From a virus: a stretch of DNA of 22,266 nt. The translations under genes were made by a program, and so were the position numbers. The DNA is taken from the IMG/VR virus record IMGVR_UViG_3300028829_003893, positions 1 through 22,266 of that record, one strand, 5' to 3'. The notes under the pieces were generated by a model. The model was not told where the DNA came from. It saw only the letters and a list, made by a program, of their open reading frames with translations, and did no database searches. Each line of letters starts with the position of its first letter. The first letter of the stretch is position 1. Shown in pieces: positions 14,697-21,653 of this stretch.

Positions 14697-16310
14697 ATGA
14701 CACCAAGTTTAAACAACGGTATGTTCCTGAGAGATAACCTTTACACGGCATCTTCTCATGTTGACTCATACCACTTGATGGAGTTGATGAAGGATGCAAA
14801 GCCGGATGATATGGGACCAATTGATATGTGGGCTCAGATGCAGAAAGTTGAGATGCCACTTTATCAAATGTCATCATTCAACGGAAAAAATGTAATTGAA
14901 GTTGAGAACCCAAAAGGAGAATTCACATGGAGAACTCCAGTATCTGCAGAATGTCCATACATTACTGAGGATATTGAACCAGGGAATACTACTAAGGGTA
15001 TCGACGGAACTACATTCCGCATCAAAATGAACAAACGTGCTTTCTCTCATGGGGAAATCATTACTTATGACAAGTACAACGGTTTGGAAATGTACATCAC
15101 TGCTGACGATATCTTAGATATGGGAGACGGTGTAATCTACACAGTTCAGTTGGTAAACAACGATTCTGCTGCATTCATCGATAATGTTTATCTAGAATGT
15201 AATACTGAGTATTTCAGAGTAACTTCTGCAAGAGGTGAATACGGTGAAAGATTCGCAGACATGAACACTGAGGCTTCAAGCCGTGAGTTCTACAATTACG
15301 TAGGAAACGCAGAAGCACACGTTCATTATTCTGTATCTTCTCGTGTGAAGCTTATGGAGAAAGGTGGTCTTACTATTGACGGTAAGGTTCCTGTTACTGA
15401 AATCTGGAGAAGTTTCGATACTAACTTAGATCCTAACGTAAACTCTATTGAGTCTATGATTAAGGCTAATGGTTCGGACTATGTGAAGAAAGCAGTAGAG
15501 AGTGGAGATTTGGTTAAGACTTTCTTAACTAAAATGGAAGCAGCTCACCTTTCGAAAATTGCTTATGATATTGAGACTTACCTTATGTGGGGTAAAGGAG
15601 GTAGAATCAAGCAAGATGGGCCAGATGATTTGCGTCTTTCTGTAGGTCTTTGGAAACAACTTGACAATGCGTTCAAGCATGTTTACAATAAGATTGATTT
15701 CCGTTTGGATATGTTCCGTGCTGAATTACTTAACTTCTTCCGTGGAAAAGTTGAGTTCGATGGTCCAGATCCAAAACGTGAGTTGGTTATTCAAACTGGT
15801 ATTGCCGGAATGAAAATGATCAACGAAGCTGTTCTTAGAGAAGCAGTTGCTTCTGGATTAGTATTGAATGCTAAGGAACTTGGAGCTATTACTAACCAAG
15901 GAATGGATTTAGGATTTGGATTTGCTTTCACATCTTACATCATCCCGTTCTTGGCTAACGTGAAGTTCGTATTGAATCCAGCATTTGATAACGTTCATCA
16001 GAATAAACTTGAGAACCCAATCATTGATGGTTACCCATTATCTTCTTACTCATTCATTATCTTTGATGTGACTGACGGAGGTTCTGATAACATCAAGTTA
16101 CTTCGTAAGAAGTGGGATTCTGAGTTGAGATGGTGGTACCAAAATGGTACTATGGATTACATGGGTCGTACCCAAGGATTCCAATCTAATGGTCAATTCA
16201 ACGGTTACCGAGTTTATATGACTCAGGCAATGCCAGCGATTTGGGTAGAAGATCCAACTAAAGTTCTGAAAATTGTAATGAGAAACCCTGAAACTGGTTT
16301 CAGTTTATAA
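14697..16310 (+). CDS. Major capsid protein candidate
   Basis: The 537-residue product has no membrane segment or enzymatic motif and a mixed alpha/beta make-up, as expected for an HK97-fold capsid subunit. It follows the scaffold candidate by 27 bases and ends at a strong G/C-rich terminator hairpin, which isolates a highly expressed gene. C-ending codons (TTC, TAC, AAC) look more frequent here than in nearby low-expression genes, a common sign of an abundant virion protein. Features include a central helical region (LSKIAYDIETYLMWGKGG near residue 285) and a C-terminal Trp-rich segment. The length (530-540) is within the range of crAss-like capsid proteins. The identification rests on position and expression signs. 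Confidence 0.65.
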   Translation: MTPSLNNGMFLRDNLYTASSHVDSYHLMELMKDAKPDDMGPIDMWAQMQKVEMPLYQMSSFNGKNVIEVENPKGEFTWRTPVSAECPYITEDIEPGNTTKGIDGTTFRIKMNKRAFSHGEIITYDKYNGLEMYITADDILDMGDGVIYTVQLVNNDSAAFIDNVYLECNTEYFRVTSARGEYGERFADMNTEASSREFYNYVGNAEAHVHYSVSSRVKLMEKGGLTIDGKVPVTEIWRSFDTNLDPNVNSIESMIKANGSDYVKKAVESGDLVKTFLTKMEAAHLSKIAYDIETYLMWGKGGRIKQDGPDDLRLSVGLWKQLDNAFKHVYNKIDFRLDMFRAELLNFFRGKVEFDGPDPKRELVIQTGIAGMKMINEAVLREAVASGLVLNAKELGAITNQGMDLGFGFAFTSYIIPFLANVKFVLNPAFDNVHQNKLENPIIDGYPLSSYSFIIFDVTDGGSDNIKLLRKKWDSELRWWYQNGTMDYMGRTQGFQSNGQFNGYRVYMTQAMPAIWVEDPTKVLKIVMRNPETGFSL

Positions 16311-16325
16311 TAACCCTTTCATCTT

Positions 16326-16354
16326 AAGCCCCCTGATTTTGTCAGGGGGTTTTT
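16326..16354 (+). terminator. Rho-independent terminator after the major capsid gene
   Basis: CCCCCTGA (16329-16336) pairs with TCAGGGGG (16342-16349) around the loop TTTTG, followed by a T run (16350-16354). An 8-bp G/C-rich stem with a 5-base loop and T tract is a textbook intrinsic terminator. It lies 16 bases after the capsid stop. Confidence 0.9.
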
Positions 16355-16363
16355 GTAACTTTG
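16337..16363 (+). promoter_or_regulatory. Candidate promoter overlapping the capsid terminator
   Basis: TAACTTTG (16356-16363) is an exact TAnnTTTG -7 box, starting immediately after the terminator T run. TTTTG, the terminator loop itself (16337-16341), lies 14 bases upstream and could act as a -33 element, although this spacing is shorter than usual. A transcript would begin near 16370, at the shared leader element, and drive the gene at 16389. Confidence 0.45.
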
Positions 16364-16370
16364 ATACAAT

Positions 16371-16385
16371 CACAAAAAACCAACA
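16371..16385 (+). promoter_or_regulatory. Shared 15-nt leader element, copy 2
   Basis: CACAAAAAACCAACA, identical to 13311-13325, starts 18 bases before the ATG at 16389. The distance from each copy to its start codon is the same. Both copies head a transcription unit that begins after a terminator. The predicted transcript start at this site falls at or just before the element. Confidence 0.6.
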
Positions 16386-16388
16386 CAA

Positions 16389-17399
16389 ATGTTAGAAGAT
16401 TTAAAAGAAAAATACGGTGAGCTTGGAAGCATTGCTATTCGACCTTACTGTGATCCTACAAAACCAAATATGGGATTAGAAGAATACGGATATGTTTTAT
16501 TTCCTGGTACTCATCAAATGGAAGAAATGGCTTGTATAAGCTATAGAGGTCAGTTGAGATACTTGAACGGACTAGATGAATTTGCTCCAGAAGTAAAAGC
16601 ATTAAAGGTTCAAAACGAGGATGCTTACAATGCTCGGGTAAAGGAGATAAGAACTATTATTGCAGAATTGGAATTGGAGAAAACTTTCAACAAAGTAGAT
16701 CCTTCAGATGAAAACTTTTGGGAAAAAGTTCAAACGTTCCGTCCAGACAATAAAGAAATTTGGAGTGAGATTAAGGTTAAGTGTAACAACGATCCTATTT
16801 TCTTAACACCAAAAACTAATACCGACCATTTGCTATTGATACTCTCAATAGAGTGTGGAGGTTTCCCACTTATAGGGAAAAGTTTAGAGGACTGTAAAGC
16901 AGGACCTAAACAAAAGAAATGGTACTTGGATAAACAAAGTGATACGGTTGCAGTAAACGTATCAATCAGTAAAATCAAAAACAAAGCTCTTGCTATGTTG
17001 GATGAGATGGCTGATGACAATCCTCGTAAATTATTTTATGCTGCAAAACTTATTGACAATAATAGTATGCAATACAAGAACAGTACTTTACAATCGGTTA
17101 TCTATGATAACATGGATATGTATATTACTGGTCAAGGAGTAGAGCCCAAAATTAAACAGGCTGCTAATCGATTCTTGAAGTTTGCAACTATGAGTATGCA
17201 AGAGTTGAAAATCAAAGCTGTAATAAAGGATGCGTTGTTCTTTAAATTTATAGTTTCAAAAGGAGATGGTATGATACACTATCCTAAAGGAAACATAATG
17301 CTAGGGAAAAACGTGGACGAAGTTTACGAAAAATTAAATAACCCTGGTCACGTTGAGCTACTCGATCAAATCCATGACGAAGTAGAAGGAACGTGGTAA
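16389..17399 (+). CDS. Virion-region protein of unknown function (336 aa)
   Basis: The 336-residue protein has no signal peptide, membrane helix or known catalytic motif that I recognise. The N-terminal half mixes beta-like segments (IAIRPYCDPTKPNMGLEEYGYVLFPG) with charged helices. The C-terminal half is helical and Lys-rich (MQELKIKAVIKDALFFKFIV) and ends with an acidic tail. It has its own candidate promoter and the leader element shared with the scaffold unit, so it is likely produced at high level late in infection. Position between capsid and neck genes suggests a minor head, internal or head-completion protein. There is no family match I can name. Confidence 0.5.
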   Translation: MLEDLKEKYGELGSIAIRPYCDPTKPNMGLEEYGYVLFPGTHQMEEMACISYRGQLRYLNGLDEFAPEVKALKVQNEDAYNARVKEIRTIIAELELEKTFNKVDPSDENFWEKVQTFRPDNKEIWSEIKVKCNNDPIFLTPKTNTDHLLLILSIECGGFPLIGKSLEDCKAGPKQKKWYLDKQSDTVAVNVSISKIKNKALAMLDEMADDNPRKLFYAAKLIDNNSMQYKNSTLQSVIYDNMDMYITGQGVEPKIKQAANRFLKFATMSMQELKIKAVIKDALFFKFIVSKGDGMIHYPKGNIMLGKNVDEVYEKLNNPGHVELLDQIHDEVEGTW

Positions 17400-17407
17400 A
17401 AATATGA

Positions 17408-18112
17408 ATGATGGACAATCTTACTATAATTCTCAAGACTGAGCAAAGACTCAATAAGATATCTAGCAATGACTATGATAATATTGAGCCGTGGAAGATT
17501 GTTGAGGCATTCAACAAAGCTATGCCTGATTGGTGCCGTAGACAATTACACGGCACCAATACGCATAAAACGGGGGATGAGCAATCTAAACGTAGAATAG
17601 ATGACTTACAAGTTCTCCTTCGTAATCATCCTTTAGAGATGAAGGAAGAAGATTGTTATTTTGGTTCTGAGAACTGGCCTGATAATTATTTCGAATTTAA
17701 ACGAGTATCCTTTACGGGAGCAACAGAATGTTGTAAAGGTGACAAATTTGTAACGTATCTTGTCGAGGAGGCAAATATTGATGTGTTACTTAACGATCAC
17801 TTAAAGAAACCCAATTTTGAATGGAGGCATACTTTAGTTACATTAATGAACAACACCGTTAAGGTTTGGACAAATAATGAATTCAAAATAGAGAATGCAT
17901 TTTTAGTATATTACAAGCAACCAACACGAATTGAAATTCAAGGAGTATCCAATCCTTATACGGGAAATACTTCTACAGTAGATGTTGAATGTGAATTCAA
18001 AGACGATATCATAGAATTACTTATTGATGAAACAGTGAAGATAATCTCTGGTGATATCGAGTCTATGACATCTATGCAAGTCGCAGATAAATCAGTAGAA
18101 TCTAATAATTAA
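17408..18112 (+). CDS. Head-completion/neck protein candidate
   Basis: The 234-residue product starts nine bases after the preceding stop. The N-terminal half is helical with conserved-looking Trp and Cys residues. The C-terminal half contains FEWRHTLVTLMNNTVKVWTN followed by a beta segment (AFLVYYKQPTRIEIQGV) and a helical end reading ELLIDETVKIISGDIESMTS. This series (a strand with Y-Y-K-x-P, then an acidic helix ending in an Ile/Ala helix) recalls head-tail adaptor proteins that sit under the portal ring in Bacteroidota phages, but only by pattern. No enzymatic features are seen. It is followed by two basic low-complexity genes. Confidence 0.45.
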   Translation: MMDNLTIILKTEQRLNKISSNDYDNIEPWKIVEAFNKAMPDWCRRQLHGTNTHKTGDEQSKRRIDDLQVLLRNHPLEMKEEDCYFGSENWPDNYFEFKRVSFTGATECCKGDKFVTYLVEEANIDVLLNDHLKKPNFEWRHTLVTLMNNTVKVWTNNEFKIENAFLVYYKQPTRIEIQGVSNPYTGNTSTVDVECEFKDDIIELLIDETVKIISGDIESMTSMQVADKSVESNN

Positions 18113-18123
18113 AATAAACAATC

Positions 18124-18489
18124 ATGTTAGCACCAAAAGACAAACGTGGAAGTAGAATGGTAAAAACTACTTCAAAAAAACCTAATAACGGGGGAGCTGT
18201 TCATACAGCTACAAAAACATTAACAAATTTAAACACCGGCAAGACAAAGACTAATAAAGTTGTACTTACTCCTTCTTCTAAGAAAGAAGCTTTTAAGCTA
18301 GGTGGTGAAAATAAAGGTCCTGCTTTTTTTCAACCAGCAAGTAAAACTGTAGATCCTGAAGGAAACACGGTTAAGAATAAAGAAGTAAAATTTGGTAAAA
18401 ATAAAGGTAAAACTAAATCGGTTACCAAATTTGCAAAAGAAAATCGCCCTTCTGTCGGGGGTAAAAGACGACAAACAAACTATTATTAA
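18124..18489 (+). CDS. Basic Lys/Asn/Thr-rich protein
   Basis: The 121-residue product is highly basic (Lys, Asn, Thr and Gly dominate) and lacks hydrophobic cores, so it is probably disordered. Its end is SVGGKRRQTNYY. It sits in an 11-base gap after the neck candidate and 21 bases before another basic protein. Phages sometimes package basic proteins with DNA or use them as cargo in the head. Given the structural cluster this is the most reasonable guess, but there is no direct evidence. Confidence 0.5.
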   Translation: MLAPKDKRGSRMVKTTSKKPNNGGAVHTATKTLTNLNTGKTKTNKVVLTPSSKKEAFKLGGENKGPAFFQPASKTVDPEGNTVKNKEVKFGKNKGKTKSVTKFAKENRPSVGGKRRQTNYY

Positions 18490-18510
18490 TCAATTAAAAT
18501 AAAATAAGTC

Positions 18511-19155
18511 ATGGTTAAAGATTTAGATAAAAGACTTGAGAAAAAAAAGAAAAAAGCTCAAGCTAGAGCAGAACGCAAAAACATAAAAAGTAAGGGTAAA
18601 AACCAAGATGCAGTAAATAAAGGATATTCATCTCAAGCAGATAAGAATAACCAGACTGCAAAAAATGTAAGTACGAGTAGAACAAGGACTGTAAATAAAG
18701 GGCCTAGCAGTGTTTCTACTTCTTATAAAGAAGGTGATAAAACAACTGTGAATAAGACTACAGTTAAAAATAAATCTACAACTACATCTTCAGGTTCGGC
18801 ATCAGGATCTACATCAAAAGGTGGTAGTTCGTCTTCACGATCGGGTTCTAGTTCTGGTTCACGTTCAGGTTCAAATTCTGGTTCAAGTTCTAATGCATCC
18901 CAAAGCAAAAGTAAAGAGACTAATGTTGGCTCTAAGAATACGCAAAATTCGGGAAATAAAAATACCGGTAACAGAAGCAATACCCAAAATTCCAATAACA
19001 GGGGTAACAACTCTGGGAACCGTAGCAATAGCGAAAAAGTTACTGTAAAAAAGAAAACTGAGAATACAGTAAAAATGCAAATGGGGGGAGCAATGACCAA
19101 AGAAAGGATTCCTCGTGAAAGTAAAAAACGTAGATCCACTCCTAGAGGGTATTAA
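18511..19155 (+). CDS. Low-complexity basic Ser/Asn/Lys-rich protein
   Basis: The 214-residue protein begins with a Lys-rich coiled segment (LEKKKKKAQARAERKN). It continues with a Ser/Gly run of about 45 residues near position 90-135 (SGSASGSTSKGGSSSS, SSSGSRSGSNSGSSS), an Asn-rich stretch (NSGNKNTGNRSNTQNSNN), and a C terminus MQMGGAMTKERIPRESKK. It is disordered throughout, with no hydrophobic core or enzyme motif. The N/K/S-rich make-up and position between neck and abundant virion genes suggest a flexible virion-internal or DNA-interacting protein. The antisense frame is open over most of it because of the repetitive codons, but that is a shadow. Confidence 0.5.
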   Translation: MVKDLDKRLEKKKKKAQARAERKNIKSKGKNQDAVNKGYSSQADKNNQTAKNVSTSRTRTVNKGPSSVSTSYKEGDKTTVNKTTVKNKSTTTSSGSASGSTSKGGSSSSRSGSSSGSRSGSNSGSSSNASQSKSKETNVGSKNTQNSGNKNTGNRSNTQNSNNRGNNSGNRSNSEKVTVKKKTENTVKMQMGGAMTKERIPRESKKRRSTPRGY

Positions 19156-19171
19156 AAATATATCGAATCTA

Positions 19172-19206
19172 TTGTTTATTCAACAAATAATGATTAGATT
19201 ATAGTA
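19172..19206 (+). promoter_or_regulatory. Candidate late promoter before the 545-residue structural gene
   Basis: TTG (19172-19174) is followed after 20 bases by TAGATTAT (19195-19202), inside TTAGATTATAGTA (19194-19206), which matches 12 of 13 bases of 13289-13301. The TTG/-7 spacing fits the Bacteroidota promoter pattern. The 82-base gap (19156-19237) has no other clear element. Confidence 0.42.
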
Positions 19207-19237
19207 TATGTATGTATAAATTAAATTGAATTAAAAA

Positions 19238-20875
19238 ATGAGTTATTTTTCACATGGCTTTTCAAAAGCCTTCGTAGGAACTAAAGTAGATCAATCCGGT
19301 GGTGGTGTCGTTGACACATCAGGTGGACTTGTTATCGAAGCAGGAGTTCCGACCTCAGCATTAGGTGATGCTAATCCAGCTGGTACAAACCAGTTAGGGC
19401 TTGGTAGTTATGGATTTTTCACAAAAGACACTTACTTGTCTGTAATCGCTGCTTCGGCAGAAGTTGCATCTGGTCAGTCTCTATATTTATGTGGAGCTTC
19501 TATTTTGCCAGAGGATAAGATTGGACCATTCCATGGTGGATATGCAGAGTCCAACAAGTCTAAGATGATCAATCCTAGATTGGTGTCTAAATTTTACAAG
19601 ATGGAGGATGCCAATCCAGAGCAATCTATATGGCATATTGGTGTTACCAACTTCCAATCTGGAACAACACTTACGTTTGTTTCTCCTTGTGGTTCAGGTT
19701 ATGCTGATGGCATTTACACTGGTGTTGCTACAACAACTTCAGGTGCAGGTGTAGGTATGACTGTTGATGTTGAAGTAGTAGGTGGTGAAATCGTATCTAT
19801 GGTTGAAAACCAAGTTGGTACAGGATACCTTGTTGCTGATACAATTACTCCAGACGCTGCTACTCTAGGATTTGTTCCTGGTGTTGAGTGTACTACTACA
19901 GAGATTGCATCTGTAGGTTCTCAAGATTGTGAGTTCGAATTCCTTTGTGGAGAAACTTACAACTTATTCATTAACTTGAATGGTGCTCCAGTACTTAGAG
20001 TATTGAATCGTGATTCTTACAGACAACTTGCTGCTTATACAGGATGTTGCCCAGAAGGAACAATTACTCCTACTGCTGTAGATTCTACATTGGTAATGGT
20101 TGATTGGGCTAACCAAATCATCGAGTCTCCGTATTTAACAAACTTCATACGTCCTATCGTATTTGATGAAGCAGGAAACCCTTGGTTTGCTACTGCTCAA
20201 GAAGCTGTTGACAACGGATGGCCTGCAGCTCATCCATCGACTCCTGGTGTACCGGGGTCTGCTCAAGTGTGGACTAACTACGTATCTACAGGTCATACTG
20301 AAGGTGCTCTAGCAGGTCTTCGTATCATTGGAGCTTATATGGATACTGAATTTGGAACTTGTACTTTCCAAACTTCTGATTACTACAACAAAGAAGTTGT
20401 TCAGATGGACATCTCTTTAGTTGATGAGACTGGAGATCCATGTGTATTTGATGGACTTTGTATTGAAGCTGAGTGTTGTGGATTTGGTGGACAAGGGTTT
20501 GGTAATACTTACCTACGTGAGTTAATTCTTTGTGAGTCTTACTTGCAAAACAATTTCTCTACTGATCCACGTATCCGTGAGATTACTCAAGGAAATGCAT
20601 TGAGAGATGCGTTGGTTACTACTGCGTTCTACACAAAGTATGTAATCCAACATATTGTACCTCGTTACAACAACCCATCGTCGGTTCATGACAACGACCA
20701 ATACAATCTAATCATTTATGTTCCTTCTGGAGTTACGGCTGCAGCTTTGGAAACATTTATGGAGACTTGGTTGACTGCAGCTGGAAACCCTCTTGGGGCA
20801 GACATCACTGCAAATGGAATTGAAACTTACGACCATACGGCTTGTGTTCCTGTTGCTATTCCAGCAGCACCATAA
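19238..20875 (+). CDS. Abundant virion structural protein candidate (545 aa) with inserted beta domain
   Basis: The 545-residue product has an N-terminal region beginning SYFSHGFSKAFVGTK. A Gly-rich repeat-like domain follows at about 147-222 (GSGYADGIYTGV ... VVGGEIVSMVENQVGTGYLVADTI). The main core resumes with CEFEFLCGETYNLFINLNGA, and a C-terminal part contains SYLQNNFSTDPRIREITQGN. The inserted segment follows the G-x-G-Y-x-x-G-x-Y ... V-x-x-G-x-V-x-x-V ... G-x-G-Y pattern of a small beta domain common in marine phage virion proteins. Frequent C-ending codons, own promoter and a strong terminator after it suggest high expression. I recall similar proteins in Bacteroidota phages; tail tube or sheath-like, or a second coat protein, are possible. 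Confidence 0.6.
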   Translation: MSYFSHGFSKAFVGTKVDQSGGGVVDTSGGLVIEAGVPTSALGDANPAGTNQLGLGSYGFFTKDTYLSVIAASAEVASGQSLYLCGASILPEDKIGPFHGGYAESNKSKMINPRLVSKFYKMEDANPEQSIWHIGVTNFQSGTTLTFVSPCGSGYADGIYTGVATTTSGAGVGMTVDVEVVGGEIVSMVENQVGTGYLVADTITPDAATLGFVPGVECTTTEIASVGSQDCEFEFLCGETYNLFINLNGAPVLRVLNRDSYRQLAAYTGCCPEGTITPTAVDSTLVMVDWANQIIESPYLTNFIRPIVFDEAGNPWFATAQEAVDNGWPAAHPSTPGVPGSAQVWTNYVSTGHTEGALAGLRIIGAYMDTEFGTCTFQTSDYYNKEVVQMDISLVDETGDPCVFDGLCIEAECCGFGGQGFGNTYLRELILCESYLQNNFSTDPRIREITQGNALRDALVTTAFYTKYVIQHIVPRYNNPSSVHDNDQYNLIIYVPSGVTAAALETFMETWLTAAGNPLGADITANGIETYDHTACVPVAIPAAP

Positions 20876-20898
20876 GAGTAAATATTAATATTCTTGAG

Positions 20899-20935
20899 AG
20901 AGGGAATGGGGATGATCTCTATTCCCTCTTTTTAT
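20899..20935 (+). terminator. Rho-independent terminator after the 545-residue structural gene
   Basis: Arms 20899-20912 and 20916-20929 pair over 14 bp around the triloop TGA, including two G-U pairs, and a T-rich run follows. The stem is anchored by AGAGGGAAT/ATTCCCTCT. It lies 24 bases after the stop codon and 17 bases before the next gene. Confidence 0.85.
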
Positions 20936-20951
20936 ATAAACTAACAATATT

Positions 20952-21509
20952 ATGAAGCACGTACTCAGCTTACACATGCCTGACACTATGAATGATTGGG
21001 CTTTAACCATTCATGACACAAGTATCTATGCAGAAGGAATGAATATCTCATGTCCTACATTGCAAGTTCTAATGCCAGGATTTACTTCTGCAACAACTTT
21101 CAATGAAGATTCTGTTCCACCGTTGGAACCGGGATTCATACGTCATCTTACAGCATGCAACTTGGAGGTTCAAACCGCAAATTGTGGAACTACCTACGAC
21201 TGTTTACCTGATGGTATTTATGTAATTCGGTATAGTGTTTCACCAAACGATCTTGTTTATGTAGAGTATAATCATTTGAGAATTACTCAAGCAATGAAGA
21301 AGTATCAAAAACATTTGTGTGATTTAGAACTAGAAGCCTGTTCACCACCAAAAAACAAGTCAGCAAAACTTGATGAGTTAAGAGAGATTAAAAGCTATTT
21401 GGATGCTGCTAAAGCAACCGTAGATACTTGTCATAAACCAACCAAAGGAATGGAGTTATATAACTATGCAATGAAAAGATTAAATGCATTAGACTGCCTT
21501 TCTTGTTAA
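20952..21509 (+). CDS. Tail/neck assembly protein candidate (185 aa)
   Basis: The 185-residue product has an N-terminal beta-rich domain of about 105 residues. It contains LPDGIYVIRYSVSPNDLVYV, the kind of strand pattern seen in small tail or neck proteins. A helical C-terminal domain follows (YQKHLCDLELEAC, then ELREIKSYLDAAKATVDTC, then YNYAMKRLNALDC). Seven or more Cys residues lie mostly in the helical part, unusual for a cytoplasm-assembled virion protein and possibly metal-binding. It follows the strong terminator, so it may be expressed from read-through or its own start. The order structural protein, beta/helix protein, Cys-rich mini-protein seems shared with other Bacteroidota phages by recall. 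Confidence 0.45.
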   Translation: MKHVLSLHMPDTMNDWALTIHDTSIYAEGMNISCPTLQVLMPGFTSATTFNEDSVPPLEPGFIRHLTACNLEVQTANCGTTYDCLPDGIYVIRYSVSPNDLVYVEYNHLRITQAMKKYQKHLCDLELEACSPPKNKSAKLDELREIKSYLDAAKATVDTCHKPTKGMELYNYAMKRLNALDCLSC

Positions 21510-21521
21510 ACACAAAGAAAA

Positions 21522-21650
21522 ATGCCAAAACAAGCATGCCCCAACTGTAAAAGAAAACTTGGATGCGGATGTCAAAAGAAAACAGCTTCCGACGGAAAAC
21601 AAGGATGTAAATGGTGTATACCAGTTTACGAAAAAAATTTAAAAAAGTAA
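21522..21650 (+). CDS. Cys-rich mini-protein, zinc-binding candidate (42 aa)
   Basis: The ATG at 21522, with leader CACAAAGAAAA, opens 42 codons ending in TAA at 21648-21650. The product begins MPKQACPNCKRKLGCGCQKK and later has GCKWCIPVYEKNLKK. The seven Cys residues are at 6, 9, 15, 17, 29 and 32 (six) plus none further, forming C-x-x-C, C-x-C and C-x-x-C pairs that could bind one zinc. It exactly fills the gap before the next ATG at 21654. Small zinc-knuckle-like proteins next to tail genes are common in phages, but a function is not known. Confidence 0.6.
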   Translation: MPKQACPNCKRKLGCGCQKKTASDGKQGCKWCIPVYEKNLKK

Positions 21651-21653
21651 GCC

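Noticed and set aside
18723-19139. 138-codon open frame on the minus strand
   Set aside because: It is the antisense of the low-complexity Ser/Asn-rich gene. Its Leu/Glu repeats come from TCT/AAT-type codons on the sense strand.
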